Positions 34,690 to 46,700 of a stretch of 64,000 bases of DNA are shown piece by piece (position 1 is the first letter of the stretch; each line of letters starts with the position of its first letter). A program made the translations under genes and the position numbers. The stretch lies in the NCBI GenBank assembly GCA_023678885.1, contig CM042997.1:27162064-27226063 (forward strand), read 5' to 3'. The notes under the pieces are model-generated. The model was not told the DNA's origin, did not search any database, and saw only the letters and a program-made list of their open reading frames with translations. This DNA is from Pogostemon cablin (lineage: Eukaryota > Streptophyta > Magnoliopsida > Lamiales > Lamiaceae).

Positions 34690-35920
34690 AAAATCAGAAA
34701 ATGTAGACAATTGTTTTGGATTTAGTTAAATTGGGGCCAAACTGAGACACTAATAGAAAATCAGAAAAATGTATAATAAAAATCTGAAAAACATGATCTG
34801 TTTTTTATACTCTTATTCTTCACAAAAAAAAAATACAATACATATAAAAAAAAAATATTGCACTGCCAATATTTCCATTATTGTTTGGATTATACATAAA
34901 TGAAATATATGAAATCATTTCTACAACACACACAACATTTTATGCTTCCAAGATTGAACAAAAGTAGGAAATATTTTGTTTGGATTATAGATAATGTAAA
35001 GTATGCCATTGATTGTATTAAAAAATAATTAGATTAACAAAAGAGAAAAAAATAGACATACTATATACTAAAGGAGGGTCTTAGATTTATTATGTGGCAT
35101 TATGTGAGCAATTTAGGTGATGTGTCATTTTTATAGATTTTTGAATTTTTTTTAATAATAAACTTGCTTACGAAGGAAGATAATGTAGTTACTTTATTTT
35201 AAATAACCAATCAAAATATTTCATTTTTCTTTATCTTATTTAAAAATTAACCTAAAACCTTAAGTGTTTTAAATTTTTTATTTTTAAATATGATTTATAT
35301 AAAAATTATATCAAATTAATTGTCTTTTCATGATCTTTAATTTGACATCCATATTACTAATAATATATGATTGGAGAAATAGATTCTTAAATTTAATAAC
35401 AATTTTTATATTGTAAAATATTTTTTAATAAAATATATTAATAAATAAAATATTTTTAGAAGAGTACGAAATTATTTAATACAGTATATTTAATATATTT
35501 ATCCTTAGAATTTTAAGTTTAATAAATTTAGTTAATTATAAATTTCTAAATGAGAAATTTCATGAAAAAATAAATAGTTTAATATTAATTAATTTTTATA
35601 ATTTTTTATCGTTAATTATTTATTTTATATTTATTTTATTTTTTTTAATAATTAATTTTAATTATACAATAATTTATAATTATTATATACATTTATTAAT
35701 TTTATTTATTAAATGATAACAGTTAGGGGAGTAATGAAATTGGCATTCAAGTACCCATTCTATCAAAATTTTAATAGGGCACCTATGGATAATTGTAAAC
35801 GGGTTTGAGACGGATACAGATAGTTGTTGTGAAAATCACATTAGGGTTTGGAACGAGTGTGGATAATACCGCAATACCCGCGTGTACTATAAAAAATGAT
35901 ATTAAATCAATGATTGTGTT
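34690..35920. other. Gene-free AT-rich stretch
   Basis: No gene was seen. ACTATATACTAAAGGAGGGTC at about 35059 looks like decayed transposon sequence, but no second end was found. Confidence 0.45.
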
Positions 35921-35924
35921 ATTT

Positions 35925-36052
35925 TATTAACAATTTATGGTATAAATGACAGTGATAACAATTATATCGAAAGTAATAATATTTTATGGCAAAAGTGATA
36001 AGTATTATAAAAAGTGTAAAATGTTCTCATATGAAACGGTTTCATGCAAGAC
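35925..36052. repeat. GGTCTTGCGTGAGAC-family element, right part only
   Basis: Contains ACAATTTATGGTATAAATGA, AAAAGTGATAAGTATT and ends ATGAAACGGTTTCATGCAAG then ACCT, matching the right half of copy B. The left end is missing. Confidence 0.65.
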
Positions 36053-36505
36053 CTATCCTTTTGCATATTAATAAATAAGAGAATTTATAAAGTTTTTAAA
36101 TAATTTTTTTCCAGATTTTTACTTAATTTTTTAATAAATTACTGAATATAAAAAAGTATATACATTTATTAAGAAATACATATATATTAGTATTGAATAA
36201 AATTAATATAGATGGGTGTATGCCTATATTCGAATGCATGAGATAATTCATTATTATTTTAAATATTCGTTTTGTCATTTTGATCTTTTCCATAACAAAG
36301 TATTACTAATTTTCTTTTTATGTAAATGAGATAAATAAAAGAAATTATATCAAAGATATGGGTGCACAGCATGTCTCGGGGACACACAAATTTTTACCTT
36401 ATTATAATCCTTATTCTACCTGTAAAGTTATATATTTTTATTAAGGTTAGGTCTTGCGTGAGACCGTCTCAAATGAGGCAATTTTTTACTTTTTAAAATA
36501 GTTAT

Positions 36506-38204
36506 TGTAAGCAATTAAAATTTACGGTCCAATTAAATGGCGACATGTGGATTTTATTAATTAAATATTAATTTATTTTGGAATTTAAATAAATTAATTC
36601 CTAAAGTAAATTAATAAATAATTTGGGTCCAACAAATTAAATGGAGCTTAAATTAAATGAGGCCTGGCCCAAGTCAAATAAGCCCCAAATTAAAGAAGGT
36701 CTAACTGAAGTCAAACAAGCCCATACAAATTAAATCAGGCCCAAATAAAATAGGTCTAATTACAGTCCAAACAAGTGGAGGCCCAAGCCCGCAGGATATG
36801 GCCCAAATAACTCTGGACCAATCAGAATGCAGGACATTTATGAGGGGGTCTTCACCTCTCACATATATAAAGGGGTCTCCTCCATTCATTTCAGACACAC
36901 ATTCAAAGACCTGAAGACACAAAAGCTTTGATCTTCAAGTCAAGAACGGCAAGCGATGCGGGATTAAGGTGCGGACCCCCCAAATCAAGCGTTCTTCATA
37001 AACTAAGTTCTTCGGAGTTCTTCGCGCCAAGAACGGCATACGACCCGGGATTAAGGTGCTAAGCCCCCCAGATCGAGTGTTCTTCGGATCAAGTACGTTT
37101 AATCCAAACAAAGGCTCGATGCTTCTGGATTAACGTTATAAGGTCCCAAATCCGAGTTCGGACAAGTTTCAACTGAAGATCCGACTCAACACACTCAAAT
37201 ACTTGAAGACACATACACTCTGAAGAGATTGAAATACGAGCAACGCTCCTCAAGATCTTCAAGGCGAAGAACGATATACGACCCGGGATTAAGGTGCTAA
37301 GCCCCCAGATCGAGTGTTTCTCATAGCAAGCACGTTGAGTTCTTCAGTGTTCTTCGAGCCAAGAACAGCATACAACCCGGGATAAAGGTGCTAAGCCCCC
37401 CAGATTGAGTATTTTCACATCGAACATGTTTAATCCAAACAAAGGCTCGACGCCTCTGGATAAACGTTATAAAGGTCCCAAATCCGAGTTCGGACAAGCT
37501 TCAACTGAAGATCCGACTCAACACACTCAAACATCTGAAGAAAAACGCTTTGAAGAGATCAAGAATACGAGCAGTGCTCCCTTGAATACTTCAAACATCT
37601 TCAAGCGAAGAACAGCCGCCAAATCGAAGTGAAAGGTTCTAAACTCATTCGATCCGGCGTTCTTCAAAAGTAATAGCCACCAATTGGAGATCAAGGTTCT
37701 GCACCCCTCCGATCCGGTGTTCTTCAAAGTAATAATCACCAATTGGAGATCAAGGTTCTGCACCCCTCCGATCCGGCGTTATTTAAATCAAGTTCTTCAG
37801 CGTTCTTCGCGGAAAGCTTCAAGAATAATATTTTAATCCGAACAAAGGCTCGACCCCTTCGAATTAACGTTATAGGTTCAAGAATAGCGTTTTAATCCGA
37901 ACAAAGGTTCAATCCCTCCGGATTAACGTTATACACTTTAAATCCGAGTCCGGATAAGCTTCATTTGAAGATCCGACTCAACACACAAGTCAAGTCCACA
38001 CAAGCTGTCAACACAGTCAGCATACACTTCGTCAAAGAAGTCAAGCCAAAGAAGTCAAAGTCAAGTCAAAGCCACGTTGGTTCGAGAAAAGAATCAGAGG
38101 ATTGATAGAGATCGCTTCCTTAATTATCAAGTTTAATCCTTTCTGTATTATTATTGTAATTAACTTGTATTTATTTTATTATAAATACAAAATTTGTTGT
38201 TACA
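36506..38204. mobile_element. Solo LTR, 1.7 kb, with internal repeats
   Basis: Starts TGTAAGCAATTAAAA, ends TTTGTTGTTACA, flanked by a 5-bp duplication GTTAT (36501-36505 and 38205-38209); the uninterrupted site is seen in copy A. It contains many imperfect repeats of CCGGGATTAAGGTGCTAAG, GTTCTTC, AACAAAGGCTCGA and GATCCGACTCAACACAC. No coding, no second LTR. Likely from a Ty3/gypsy-type element, by size only. Confidence 0.88.
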
Positions 38205-38331
38205 GTTATCATTCTCGCTATAAAACATTATCACTTTGACTATAAAATGTTATCACTTTTTATTTATACTATAAACTATTCATGAAATAGTATTATTACG
38301 TTTCATTAGTTTACTATCACTTTCCTATATA

Positions 38332-38603
38332 CTCCCTCCGTCCCAACTTCAACTTCACACTTTCCGTTTTGGTCCGTCCCAAATTCAACTTCACACTTCC
38401 ATAAAAGGAAAAAGCAACAAACTAATATCCCTCTAACATACTTTAATTTCAGATTTGTCATCACCTTTTTAACACACATAACATACTTTATCATTTATTT
38501 ATTACTCAAAAATACCATACTACCCTCAAAAGTAAGTCAAAAAGTGATTTTTTTAAACTCCGTATCTACAGTAAATGTGAACTTGAATTTGGGACGGAGG
38601 GAG
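38332..38603. mobile_element. Stowaway-type MITE, inverted twin of 60079-60351
   Basis: TA, CTCCCTCCGTCCCAACTTC ... AATTTGGGACGGAGGGAG, TA. 272 bp. Its reverse complement is nearly the same as the 273-bp element at 60079; the short frame through both (IKYVMCVKKV) is a by-product of the repeat. Confidence 0.95.
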
Positions 38604-38690
38604 TAAAAGTTATCACTTTCTCACTGTTTTACATAAGCCCTTATGTGAGACGGTCTCACCCAAGTCTTTGTCTTTTATTAATATAATTTA

Positions 38691-38767
38691 CTCCCTCTCA
38701 TGGGCCTCACATATCACCTCTAATACAACTACACACAATTATACCAACTTCTCCGGGATAGAGGTAG
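38691..38767. mobile_element. Internally deleted Stowaway-type MITE
   Basis: TA, CTCCCTCTCATGGGCC ... CTTCTCCGGGATAGAGGTAG, TA. 77 bp; both halves match the 263-bp element at 9290 with most of the middle missing. Confidence 0.7.
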
Positions 38768-39168
38768 TATAACTTTTAATATTTTTCAATTTCATTAATA
38801 TGTTTTAAAAATAATATTTTAATGATCCGCGTAATGTGTTACGCGGTTTCGTAATAGTCAATATATAAATGAGAATTTCATAAAGGCATAGCTACAAAAA
38901 TTGTATACAAGTAATAGAATGAATAATTACTCCTGATGTAATAACAACTAATTAAAAAAGAACAAGAATGAATTAGTATTATTACAAAAAGTCCAAAAAT
39001 ATGAAAATATTTCATTAGAAACTATAAACAGAAACTATGATCAAACATTAAATACATTCGTTCTCCATCCAGCTGAAATTTGAAATCTTCAAAGCTCTTC
39101 ATATAAACTCAGCAACCAACTCAGTTCAAACTCAACATGAACTCATCCACCAACTCAGCTCGGAATCT

Positions 39169-41076
39169 CTACTCCTTCTGCTTCTTCTTCCCCCCAACCG
39201 GAGCTGCGACGCCGCTGAACAGCTCGTCCACCGACGACTCGATCTCCTCCGGTTGAAGCTTCACGTACTTCTCCGTCTGCCTCCCCTGAGTAAACGTCTG
39301 ACTGTACCTCGATAAGAAGGATCTGTAGGCCGGAATCACCATGTTCGATATCGAAACTCGGAGCTCCGATTGAAGCTGTTCATCTGCAATCACCCAGTGG
39401 CTCTGCGTCTTGCGTATGTCGTCGAACATGGCGTTGAAGCTCTTGAATCTCTCCTTCAGAACCGGTTTCATCACTTTTCCATTGACGGTTAATCCTTCTG
39501 GATTGAGGTTGCTCAGTAATTTCCCCCATGTTTCTCGCTGGTACACCTTGTGGTATTGCCTCAGATCTGATGATTTTTTTCTGTACCAATTTTCGCCTAA
39601 TATGCTGTTCAGTTCCTCCGATCTCTTGATCTTCTTCAGCGTGAATCTGCCGTTGTTCATCATGAAGATCGAGCTCAATGCTGGATCCTTGTAGAGCTTC
39701 GATTTCGCTTCGATGTTTGCGTCCAGTAGATCCATGATCCTCTGTATTTGAGCTTGGAATGGAGATGTTGATCCCTGATCGGCTGAATCGCCGCCTCGTG
39801 ATTCGTTGTTCTTCTGATCATTCTCCATGAACACTTGCTCCAATGATTGCTTGTAATACGATGCGCATTCTAAGTAATTCATGATGTATTTCGTCAATGG
39901 ATGAGCTGCTCCACCTGGAATTGGATTCTTCGCTGAGTCGGCTTTGATCGAGTTGTCGAGTTCGTTGAAGATCAGAATCATGGCGTCGCCGAGGTGAGTT
40001 CTGATCATCGCCGACTCGTTCTTCAACTCGTCGATATTCGATTCCTCTTGCGTTAACAAGCTCTCGATCATGGCGACCACATCTAGCACCGCTTCGTAGG
40101 TTTCGAGAAATTTGATCAGCTTCTCCGCCGATCGCTTAGTCAGCGCCACCGATTGGGCGAAATTGAAGAACTGAGTCAACACGCCGCGAGATACGGCGAC
40201 GAACGAGCTCTCAGCCATGGCGGAATTATCTGGAAAAATGTAATCGCAGAGCTTTCGTTCCATTTTAAGATCGGAATTCACGAATTTTTTGAATTTCTTA
40301 ATCCGATTCTCGATCTCCTTCTCGAGCGATTCCCACGACATTTTATTAACATCATCCGCGCTGTTCTTCTCGAATCCGATCTTCTGCAAGCTCTCTTCCA
40401 ACGCATTTCTTCTCACAACGTAGAACACCTCACCGCATTCTCTCTCATAACCTCCATCGATCATCGCCTTCGCTAATCGGATCAACTCCGACAGATTATG
40501 CTCCGAATATCCTAAATCGGTTCCTTCAACCGGATCCAGATCTCGAAACTTGTAATCTTCGAGAACCGATTTGAACTCTTCCTCCAAATACGACATCGCA
40601 CGCTGAAGAACGCCTCCTGTACGGCTAATCGAATAAGCGTATTTGTACTCCGACGAGAATCTAGAAAGCTGATTCAACAATTCACAAACGCGAGTCACCG
40701 ATTGAAGAAACAGAGACGAGTTTCCCTCTGTTAATTGCCTCCACTTCACCGGATGTTCTTCAGACTCGTACTCTTCGATCTTATCCTCAAACAGAACCAG
40801 AAAGTGCTCGATCGGAATCGGAACATCAGGCGGCGATTCGTTATCCGGTGAATTACGCAGCGACGAAATGAATTGATCGATCTCCAATGATAACTTCTCG
40901 ATGTCAGGCGGCAATGGCGACGACTCTGTTTCGAGCTTCAAATTAGCAACTCGATTGTTATGATCTTCGTCGATTTTGATCTCGGGTAGTGGCGGTGGCG
41001 ATGAATTAGCATCATCTCCATGATCTAGATGATCTGGATTGTCATCGGTGGGATTATTTTCAGGATTGGGATCCAT
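39169..41076 (-). CDS. EXO70: EXO70 exocyst subunit, single exon
   Basis: EXO70 binds phosphoinositides and tethers secretory vesicles to the plasma membrane as part of the exocyst. The uninterrupted frame gives 635 residues from MDPNPENNPTDD. The first 100 residues are acidic and Pro-rich. The remainder is the alpha-helical rod: VLQRAMSYLEEEFKSVLED, LIRLAKAMIDGGYERECG, HLGDAMILIFNELDNSI, HPLTKYIMNYLECASYY, and the C-terminal ENWYRKKSSDLRQYHKVYQR, NAMFDDIRKTQSHWVI, VIPAYRSFLSRYSQ. The absence of introns is usual for the plant paralogues other than the A clade. The acidic N-terminus and the ISRTGGVLQRAMSYLEEEF context look most like clade C, a tentative call. An in-frame ATG lies 34 codons upstream (41178) in a GA-rich leader; I prefer the second because the TATA box is so near the first. 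Confidence 0.92.
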   Translation of the reverse strand: MDPNPENNPTDDNPDHLDHGDDANSSPPPLPEIKIDEDHNNRVANLKLETESSPLPPDIEKLSLEIDQFISSLRNSPDNESPPDVPIPIEHFLVLFEDKIEEYESEEHPVKWRQLTEGNSSLFLQSVTRVCELLNQLSRFSSEYKYAYSISRTGGVLQRAMSYLEEEFKSVLEDYKFRDLDPVEGTDLGYSEHNLSELIRLAKAMIDGGYERECGEVFYVVRRNALEESLQKIGFEKNSADDVNKMSWESLEKEIENRIKKFKKFVNSDLKMERKLCDYIFPDNSAMAESSFVAVSRGVLTQFFNFAQSVALTKRSAEKLIKFLETYEAVLDVVAMIESLLTQEESNIDELKNESAMIRTHLGDAMILIFNELDNSIKADSAKNPIPGGAAHPLTKYIMNYLECASYYKQSLEQVFMENDQKNNESRGGDSADQGSTSPFQAQIQRIMDLLDANIEAKSKLYKDPALSSIFMMNNGRFTLKKIKRSEELNSILGENWYRKKSSDLRQYHKVYQRETWGKLLSNLNPEGLTVNGKVMKPVLKERFKSFNAMFDDIRKTQSHWVIADEQLQSELRVSISNMVIPAYRSFLSRYSQTFTQGRQTEKYVKLQPEEIESSVDELFSGVAAPVGGKKKQKE

Positions 41077-41217
41077 GGGTATTTGATCTAAAATGTCGGA
41101 GTGAGGACCTTGTTTCTGCAACAAAACTTGGGGTGATGAGAGAGAGAGCGGAAGAGAGAGAGAGAGGGCGGTAAACATGCAAATCCGAAAATGGAGGGGA
41201 ATTATCCATTAATTGAA

Positions 41218-41228
41218 TATATATTTAA
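41218..41228 (-). promoter_or_regulatory. Probable TATA box of EXO70
   Basis: Minus-strand TTAAATATATA sits about 40 bp upstream of the first in-frame ATG and about 145 bp upstream of the preferred start. Transcription starting about 30 bp downstream would fall almost on the first ATG. Confidence 0.45.
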
Positions 41229-41229
41229 A

Positions 41230-42780
41230 AATTTTAATTTTTTTGAATTTATTTATATATTTAATTTAAGAAAAATGAAATGGTCGTTGGTGGTAGTTAG
41301 CATTGAGAGATGGATGCAAGTTTTGCTATAACCGTTCGTGCTCGCCACCACTAACCAACGTCTCTTTCTTTTAAAAAATAAAACAAAACAAAATAAAACA
41401 ATAATATGATTTAATTTTTCAATATGTTAATACTTGTGTACATTTGAAAGTATCATAATTTTAAATATTTTATTATTATTATATTCTTATAATTTAATTT
41501 ATATGATATGTTCCTTTTAGTCCATATTTAATCATAAAACAATATGTTAAGTTACTAAATTTTCTAAATATTTTCTCGATTTTTCATTTATTTTATGAGT
41601 TATTATATTCCATTAGTTCCCTTATTTTAAATTAAGTTAAATCGTTTGAAAGATAAATAGGTCTACATAAATACTACTCCTTAAGCATATCCCCGATTTC
41701 AGGATTTAATGAAAATTATGATTGTGATTTATGTAATTTCATTATTATTTGTGGTTCACATTCTATTTTATACCAAATTTAATATTTATTTGTAATATAA
41801 TTATTGTTCGTGGTTATATTTGTTTGAGGTTTACATGAGTTTTTGTCATGAATTTTAACAGCAAACATAAGATCAAGAATCTTACTAACACGAACCACAA
41901 ATCAGGAATAGAAGAAATAAAAAGAAATGCAAAACGATTTAAGTGGTTTGGAGATAAACTTCTTCATCCACTGAGTGAGGAAAATATTTTATTAATCGTA
42001 GTTACAAGCGTGGAGAGAGAACACTCTAATGACTAATCTACGCCAAAAGAGCCTAAGAAATGCTAAGGCAAAATCTAACTTGTCACCCAACTTTATGGCC
42101 TTTTATAGACATAGAGATTACAATGGAGTAAATCTCAAATATGCTCTCCCATACGAACTAAACCAGTTGAGATCATATAACTATCAAGAAATCACCTACA
42201 ATTATCCACATCAAACTGCTTCAATTTTATTTCTTTTGATATTTTCCTAATTACACGTCATTTCAGCCATGTTCATAGTTATAGATTCTCTATGTTTAAT
42301 TGAATAAAGATTACTCTTACTACATTTAACTGTTTTAAAATATTATTGTAATAATTTGTATTTATTTTTAGTTATGGTATATAAATTTTAATTTCATATA
42401 AAATTAATTTGTAAAAAGTGAATGATAAATTTGTAGGAGATTATTTAATGTGACGAATAGATAAGGGGGAGTTAACTGAAAATTAATACATAGATCATCA
42501 ATATCAATTTTATGTAGAGTTGATTATTAAAATTGGGCCTGAATTTTGAACTCCCAAACCCAATGTTTTTAACTCTAAATCAAAACAATCTAATCAGGTT
42601 TTAACTTTATTTATTTATTTATTTATATGGGATTTCAATTTCTAGTATATATCGTAAATAAATAAATAAAAATAATAAAAAGGGGTATTTATGGAAATTC
42701 AATATATGCAAACGTTCGCTACCTGCTATCAAAATCTCAATACCGCTAAAAATCAATCCTCAGCCCTCAACTCAATTCGT
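41230..42780. other. Intergenic stretch between divergent EXO70 and CID genes
   Basis: No element ends could be paired and no gene was identified. Two short overlapping open frames at 41848-42250 have no recognisable features. Confidence 0.45.
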
Positions 42781-42786
42781 ACGCCC

Positions 42787-42796
42787 AAACCCTAAA
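42787..42796 (+). promoter_or_regulatory. Telo-box in the CID gene promoter
   Basis: AAACCCTAAA just upstream of the probable first, non-coding exon. Telo-boxes are common in promoters of plant genes for RNA and translation functions. Confidence 0.5.
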
Positions 42797-43763
42797 TTCA
42801 GAATTTATTTTATTTTTTGCTTTACGATTCTCAAATTCGTCACTGGATAGCGAAATTTGGGCATCTCTACTCTACATTAGATGGCGCGTAACCTAGAAAC
42901 CCGTAATTGAATTTGAAAATGGAGAATTGAGCTCGGCCATTCTCGAAAAATCCAATCTTTCAGTCGTCAGAGCCGCTGTCGTCGTGAATAGGTGACTCTT
43001 TCAGGGATTTTTATTTCTACTACTATAGCGTTTCTATGTTTTTAGCCTTTTATTTTCTTTCCCTTGTTGGCTGCTTTTTGTTTAAATTTTTTAGGGGTGG
43101 AGTGGTTGGGTTAATTTGTTATGCGACGAATTTTCTATGTTGGGTTGATGGAATGAAGTTTCTATTGCGTTTTCTGATGATTACTATCTCTGGCTGTTAA
43201 ATTGGGAAGTAAATTAAACAACTTTTGCCAAAACGGTTTCTTCTTGAACTTAAATTCGGTGATAGATTTTAGGTTTGCCTCTGAATTTTGTGAAGGGTTG
43301 TACTTGAAGTGTTCAATTTTTTTCACCTCTGTTTGGATTCAACTTTGTCTGTTTAGAGCATGTTTGCCTTTGTGCATTGGTCAAGAAGATTAAAAATAAA
43401 AAAATCTGCTCACTGTCTAATATGTTAAATGGTCATATGCTTAGGAAGTATAATTTCAATCAATACAATCAGTCGTTTGGTGTTTTTAAAAAAATACAAT
43501 AGTGAAATAGGTGTTATCTGCTTTAATGATGGAACCTCCAAAGATTCAGTTGTACTGTGAAACTATTTGAATTTGAATAAGTAAATGGTTGACATCTGAA
43601 CTAGGTGATTTTTTTTCAGTGACAACTTACCTGCATTTTAAGAATCACATTTGTGATATTTGGCTCACATTTTTTTTTAATTCTCCTGCAGAACTTCATG
43701 TTCTAATTTTGTCTTGCAGCCTGCTTGGGAATCACTGGCCTGGTGGTCTTTGAGTGGAAAACC

Positions 43764-46700
43764 ATGGGAAGCGCTTTTAATCCTCACATTTTGGTTGAAA
43801 AGCTGTCAAAGCTCAACAGCTCGCAGCAAAGTATTGAGAGTATCCTGTTAGCTTCTTGATTATCCAATTATAGTTTAGTAACAATTCTGTTTTGTAAAGC
43901 ACACTTGGTTTTCCATCTTGAGAAAGTAATACTTTTTGAATCTATCTGTCAGTTTTTAGGAATCTAAATTGTTTTTTGGTGCTATTTATTCATCTATGAT
44001 GAGAAGGATTTTTATTTCAATGCTAATTTCACATGGGAGGGGGTGGGTGGGGGTTGGATTTTTTTTAACCACTACTACGCTATTATGTCTTCTGTTTACT
44101 CTACCTTTTAAGATAATGTAAGTGAAATCAATTGTACATTCTACCAAGTTTTCTTTGACATGATTAAGCTCTATCGCATTGGTGCATTTTTCACATGAAC
44201 AAGGCAAAACAAGTTGTAGAAACATGGGATAGACAGTTTCATTGCTCTCCACGTGATCAGAGATTGGCTTTTCTATATCTTGCCAATGACATTCTGCAGA
44301 ATAGCAGAAGAAAAGGGGCAGAATTTGTTGCAGAATTTTGGAGGGTTCTTCCAGACTCTCTTCGTGATGTAATCGAAAATGGAGATGAATTTGCAAAAAG
44401 TGCTGCTTTACGCTTGGTATGTTCATCTTTTTCTACATTTTACTCAGGGAAATGCTTGTTCCATTCATGAAACTTAAGGTCTTTTATGATGATATGGACA
44501 AAAAAATGTTATCAGTTACAACAGCTTATAAGGATATCAATTGTTTGAGAGACGAAGAAAATTTGAATAGGTGCCTTCAATAAGAAAATGCAGAAATGCG
44601 CTGGTGCCTGGTGGGTGACCTTAGGAAATCACAACTTACAAAAGCTAATAATTTTCTTGAGAGTAAACATGATCTAAATGCATGTATAGTGATCAATAAG
44701 ATAGGAGAATGATCTCTAAAGGCTTTTTTTTCCTCCCTCCCACAATAATGATTCCCATTGAAGTAACTTATGTTTAGTGGAGTATATGTTTCTTCATTCA
44801 CTAATACATGTAATTATGAACATATTCTCTTATTGGACTAATTTTTCTATTAAAATATAATTAATTTCTCAACCATGGTTGCTATTATGCATCTTTAACA
44901 TAGGAACTTTCAACTTTGTTGGAATAATTTGAGTTTGCCATACATAAATGGCTGTCCAATAAAATATCTTGATAAATTCATTTATGATTGGAATTAGATA
45001 TGTATCATTTGGTTAAATATTATGACAACTATCTGTTATTGACCAATATATTACGAAATTCGTTGTATTTTTATCATTTCCAGATAAGTATTTGGGAGGA
45101 AAGAAAAGTATTTGGCTCAAGAGGCCAAATTCTTAAGGAAGAGTTCAGCAAAAGGCCACTGGACAATGAAAATAGAAATCGGAAGCCTGCTGGACTCAAA
45201 CTGGTACCAAATTTATTTGATGTATGATTTCCATGTATTTAGTATCTATATGTAATAATCACTAATTGCTTCTCCTCCACTTTGCGTACGACAGTCTCCT
45301 GGTGGAAATGTTCTAGAAAAGTTGGTTTCTTGTTATCAAGCTGTCCATAACAGTCAATTCGATGAGGATACCATTTTGAGCAAGTGTAAAAATGCCATCA
45401 GCTTTGTTGAAAAAGTGGATAAAGATGTGCAGGGTGATTTTAGGTTAGGTAAGATGTTTTCTTTTGTTATTCCATTTGCTTAATGTTCATGCTGATCCGC
45501 TGAATTTATGCTGAATATCATGATATTTCTTCAGTGCTCAAACTGCAAACATGTGCACTTCCCTTCCTTGGCTCATTTGGATCACTTAGTCTTTTGCTGA
45601 CATTTATTAGCTTGTTTGAACATTTTAGTTCTAAATGCTTCGAACTTGGATTTAATCTATTCTGGATGGTAAGATTGAAGATCAACTGTGATTCTCTATA
45701 TTTCATCACATTGAGAAAAATCAGAAGAGTTGTGTTATTCAAACAATTTATATTCATGTTCAACTGAGTGAGAAATTGCTGAAATATTAGAGATTGTTTT
45801 AGTAATAGTTCTAACCGCATTTGATTATATTTTTAAGACTCAATTTACCTTTAATTCATCTATCCAGCAATTGTGATGTTGTGTTTGGTGCTTTATGTTC
45901 TGCTATTTAAACTATATATATACCACCACCAAGTCTTGTGAATATTTTACGAGGATGATAAAAGGTGAAAAATTCAAGATTTTGGGTTCAGTTGGTTATC
46001 CTTGAACGATAAGGAGGGGCAATTAAAACTAGCTCTAATAAGCATTTCCTTTTCCTATTAAACTTTGGCAATTGGAACTGAGTGAAATGCGTTGGAATAT
46101 CAAATAGGTCATATTAACAATGGTATCAGTAACGAGCTCAAGGAGCAACACAAAATCTTGAGGGACTGCGTAGACCATCTAGCTATCGTTGAATCTGCTC
46201 GAGCAAGTCTTGTGTCTCTGTTGCGTGAAGCTCTGCAGGAGCAGGTAGATATTTTATAGCAAACATGACTGATTATCCTTTCTTATTTATCTCGTTCACT
46301 CATTCGTTCGTCTAACCTTGAATTTTACTTTTTTTCATAGGTGTATAAGCTGGACCAAGTCCGTGATCAACTGCAGGTATCAAATACTCTCGTTAAGGAC
46401 ATTGCTTTGTTTATTATTACATACATATTTAGATTCTCATAACTGATTTTTGTGAAAGCTTTACATTAAGTGAAGCTCGAGAATGAATTTTCTGATGAAT
46501 TACAAATTCCACATTTGGAGTAATTAAGAAGCTTCACCATTCAAGATTCTCATCAGTTATAGATAGTTTATGTAGATCGTCTGACCAACATGGCCGTTTA
46601 CATTCTCAGGCAGCACAATCGCGCACAGAACAGGCCGGTAACATTTGCAGGCAGCTGATTGGAGTCAATGGCAATGAACAAGTTGTTGCTGAGCAGAGTG

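Larger units (their letters stand above)
36449..38668. mobile_element. GGTCTTGCGTGAGAC-family element, split twice
   Basis: Left end AGGTCTTGCGTGAGACCGTC, right end GAGACGGTCTCACCCAAGTC. Removing the solo LTR (36506-38204) and the Stowaway (38332-38603) leaves a unit of about 240 bp that aligns with copy A at 8313. Confidence 0.8.

Noticed and set aside
35055..35200. Helitron left end (ACTATATACTAAAGGAGGGTC)
   Set aside because: No CTRR 3' end with hairpin and no helicase sequence could be paired with it.
39380..40476. Open frames inside EXO70 on both strands (for example 39410-39694 and 40153-40476)
   Set aside because: Shadows of the EXO70 coding sequence.
41848..42250. Small genes in the EXO70-CID intergenic region
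   Set aside because: Short AT-rich frames of about 60-70 residues with no splice partners or motifs.
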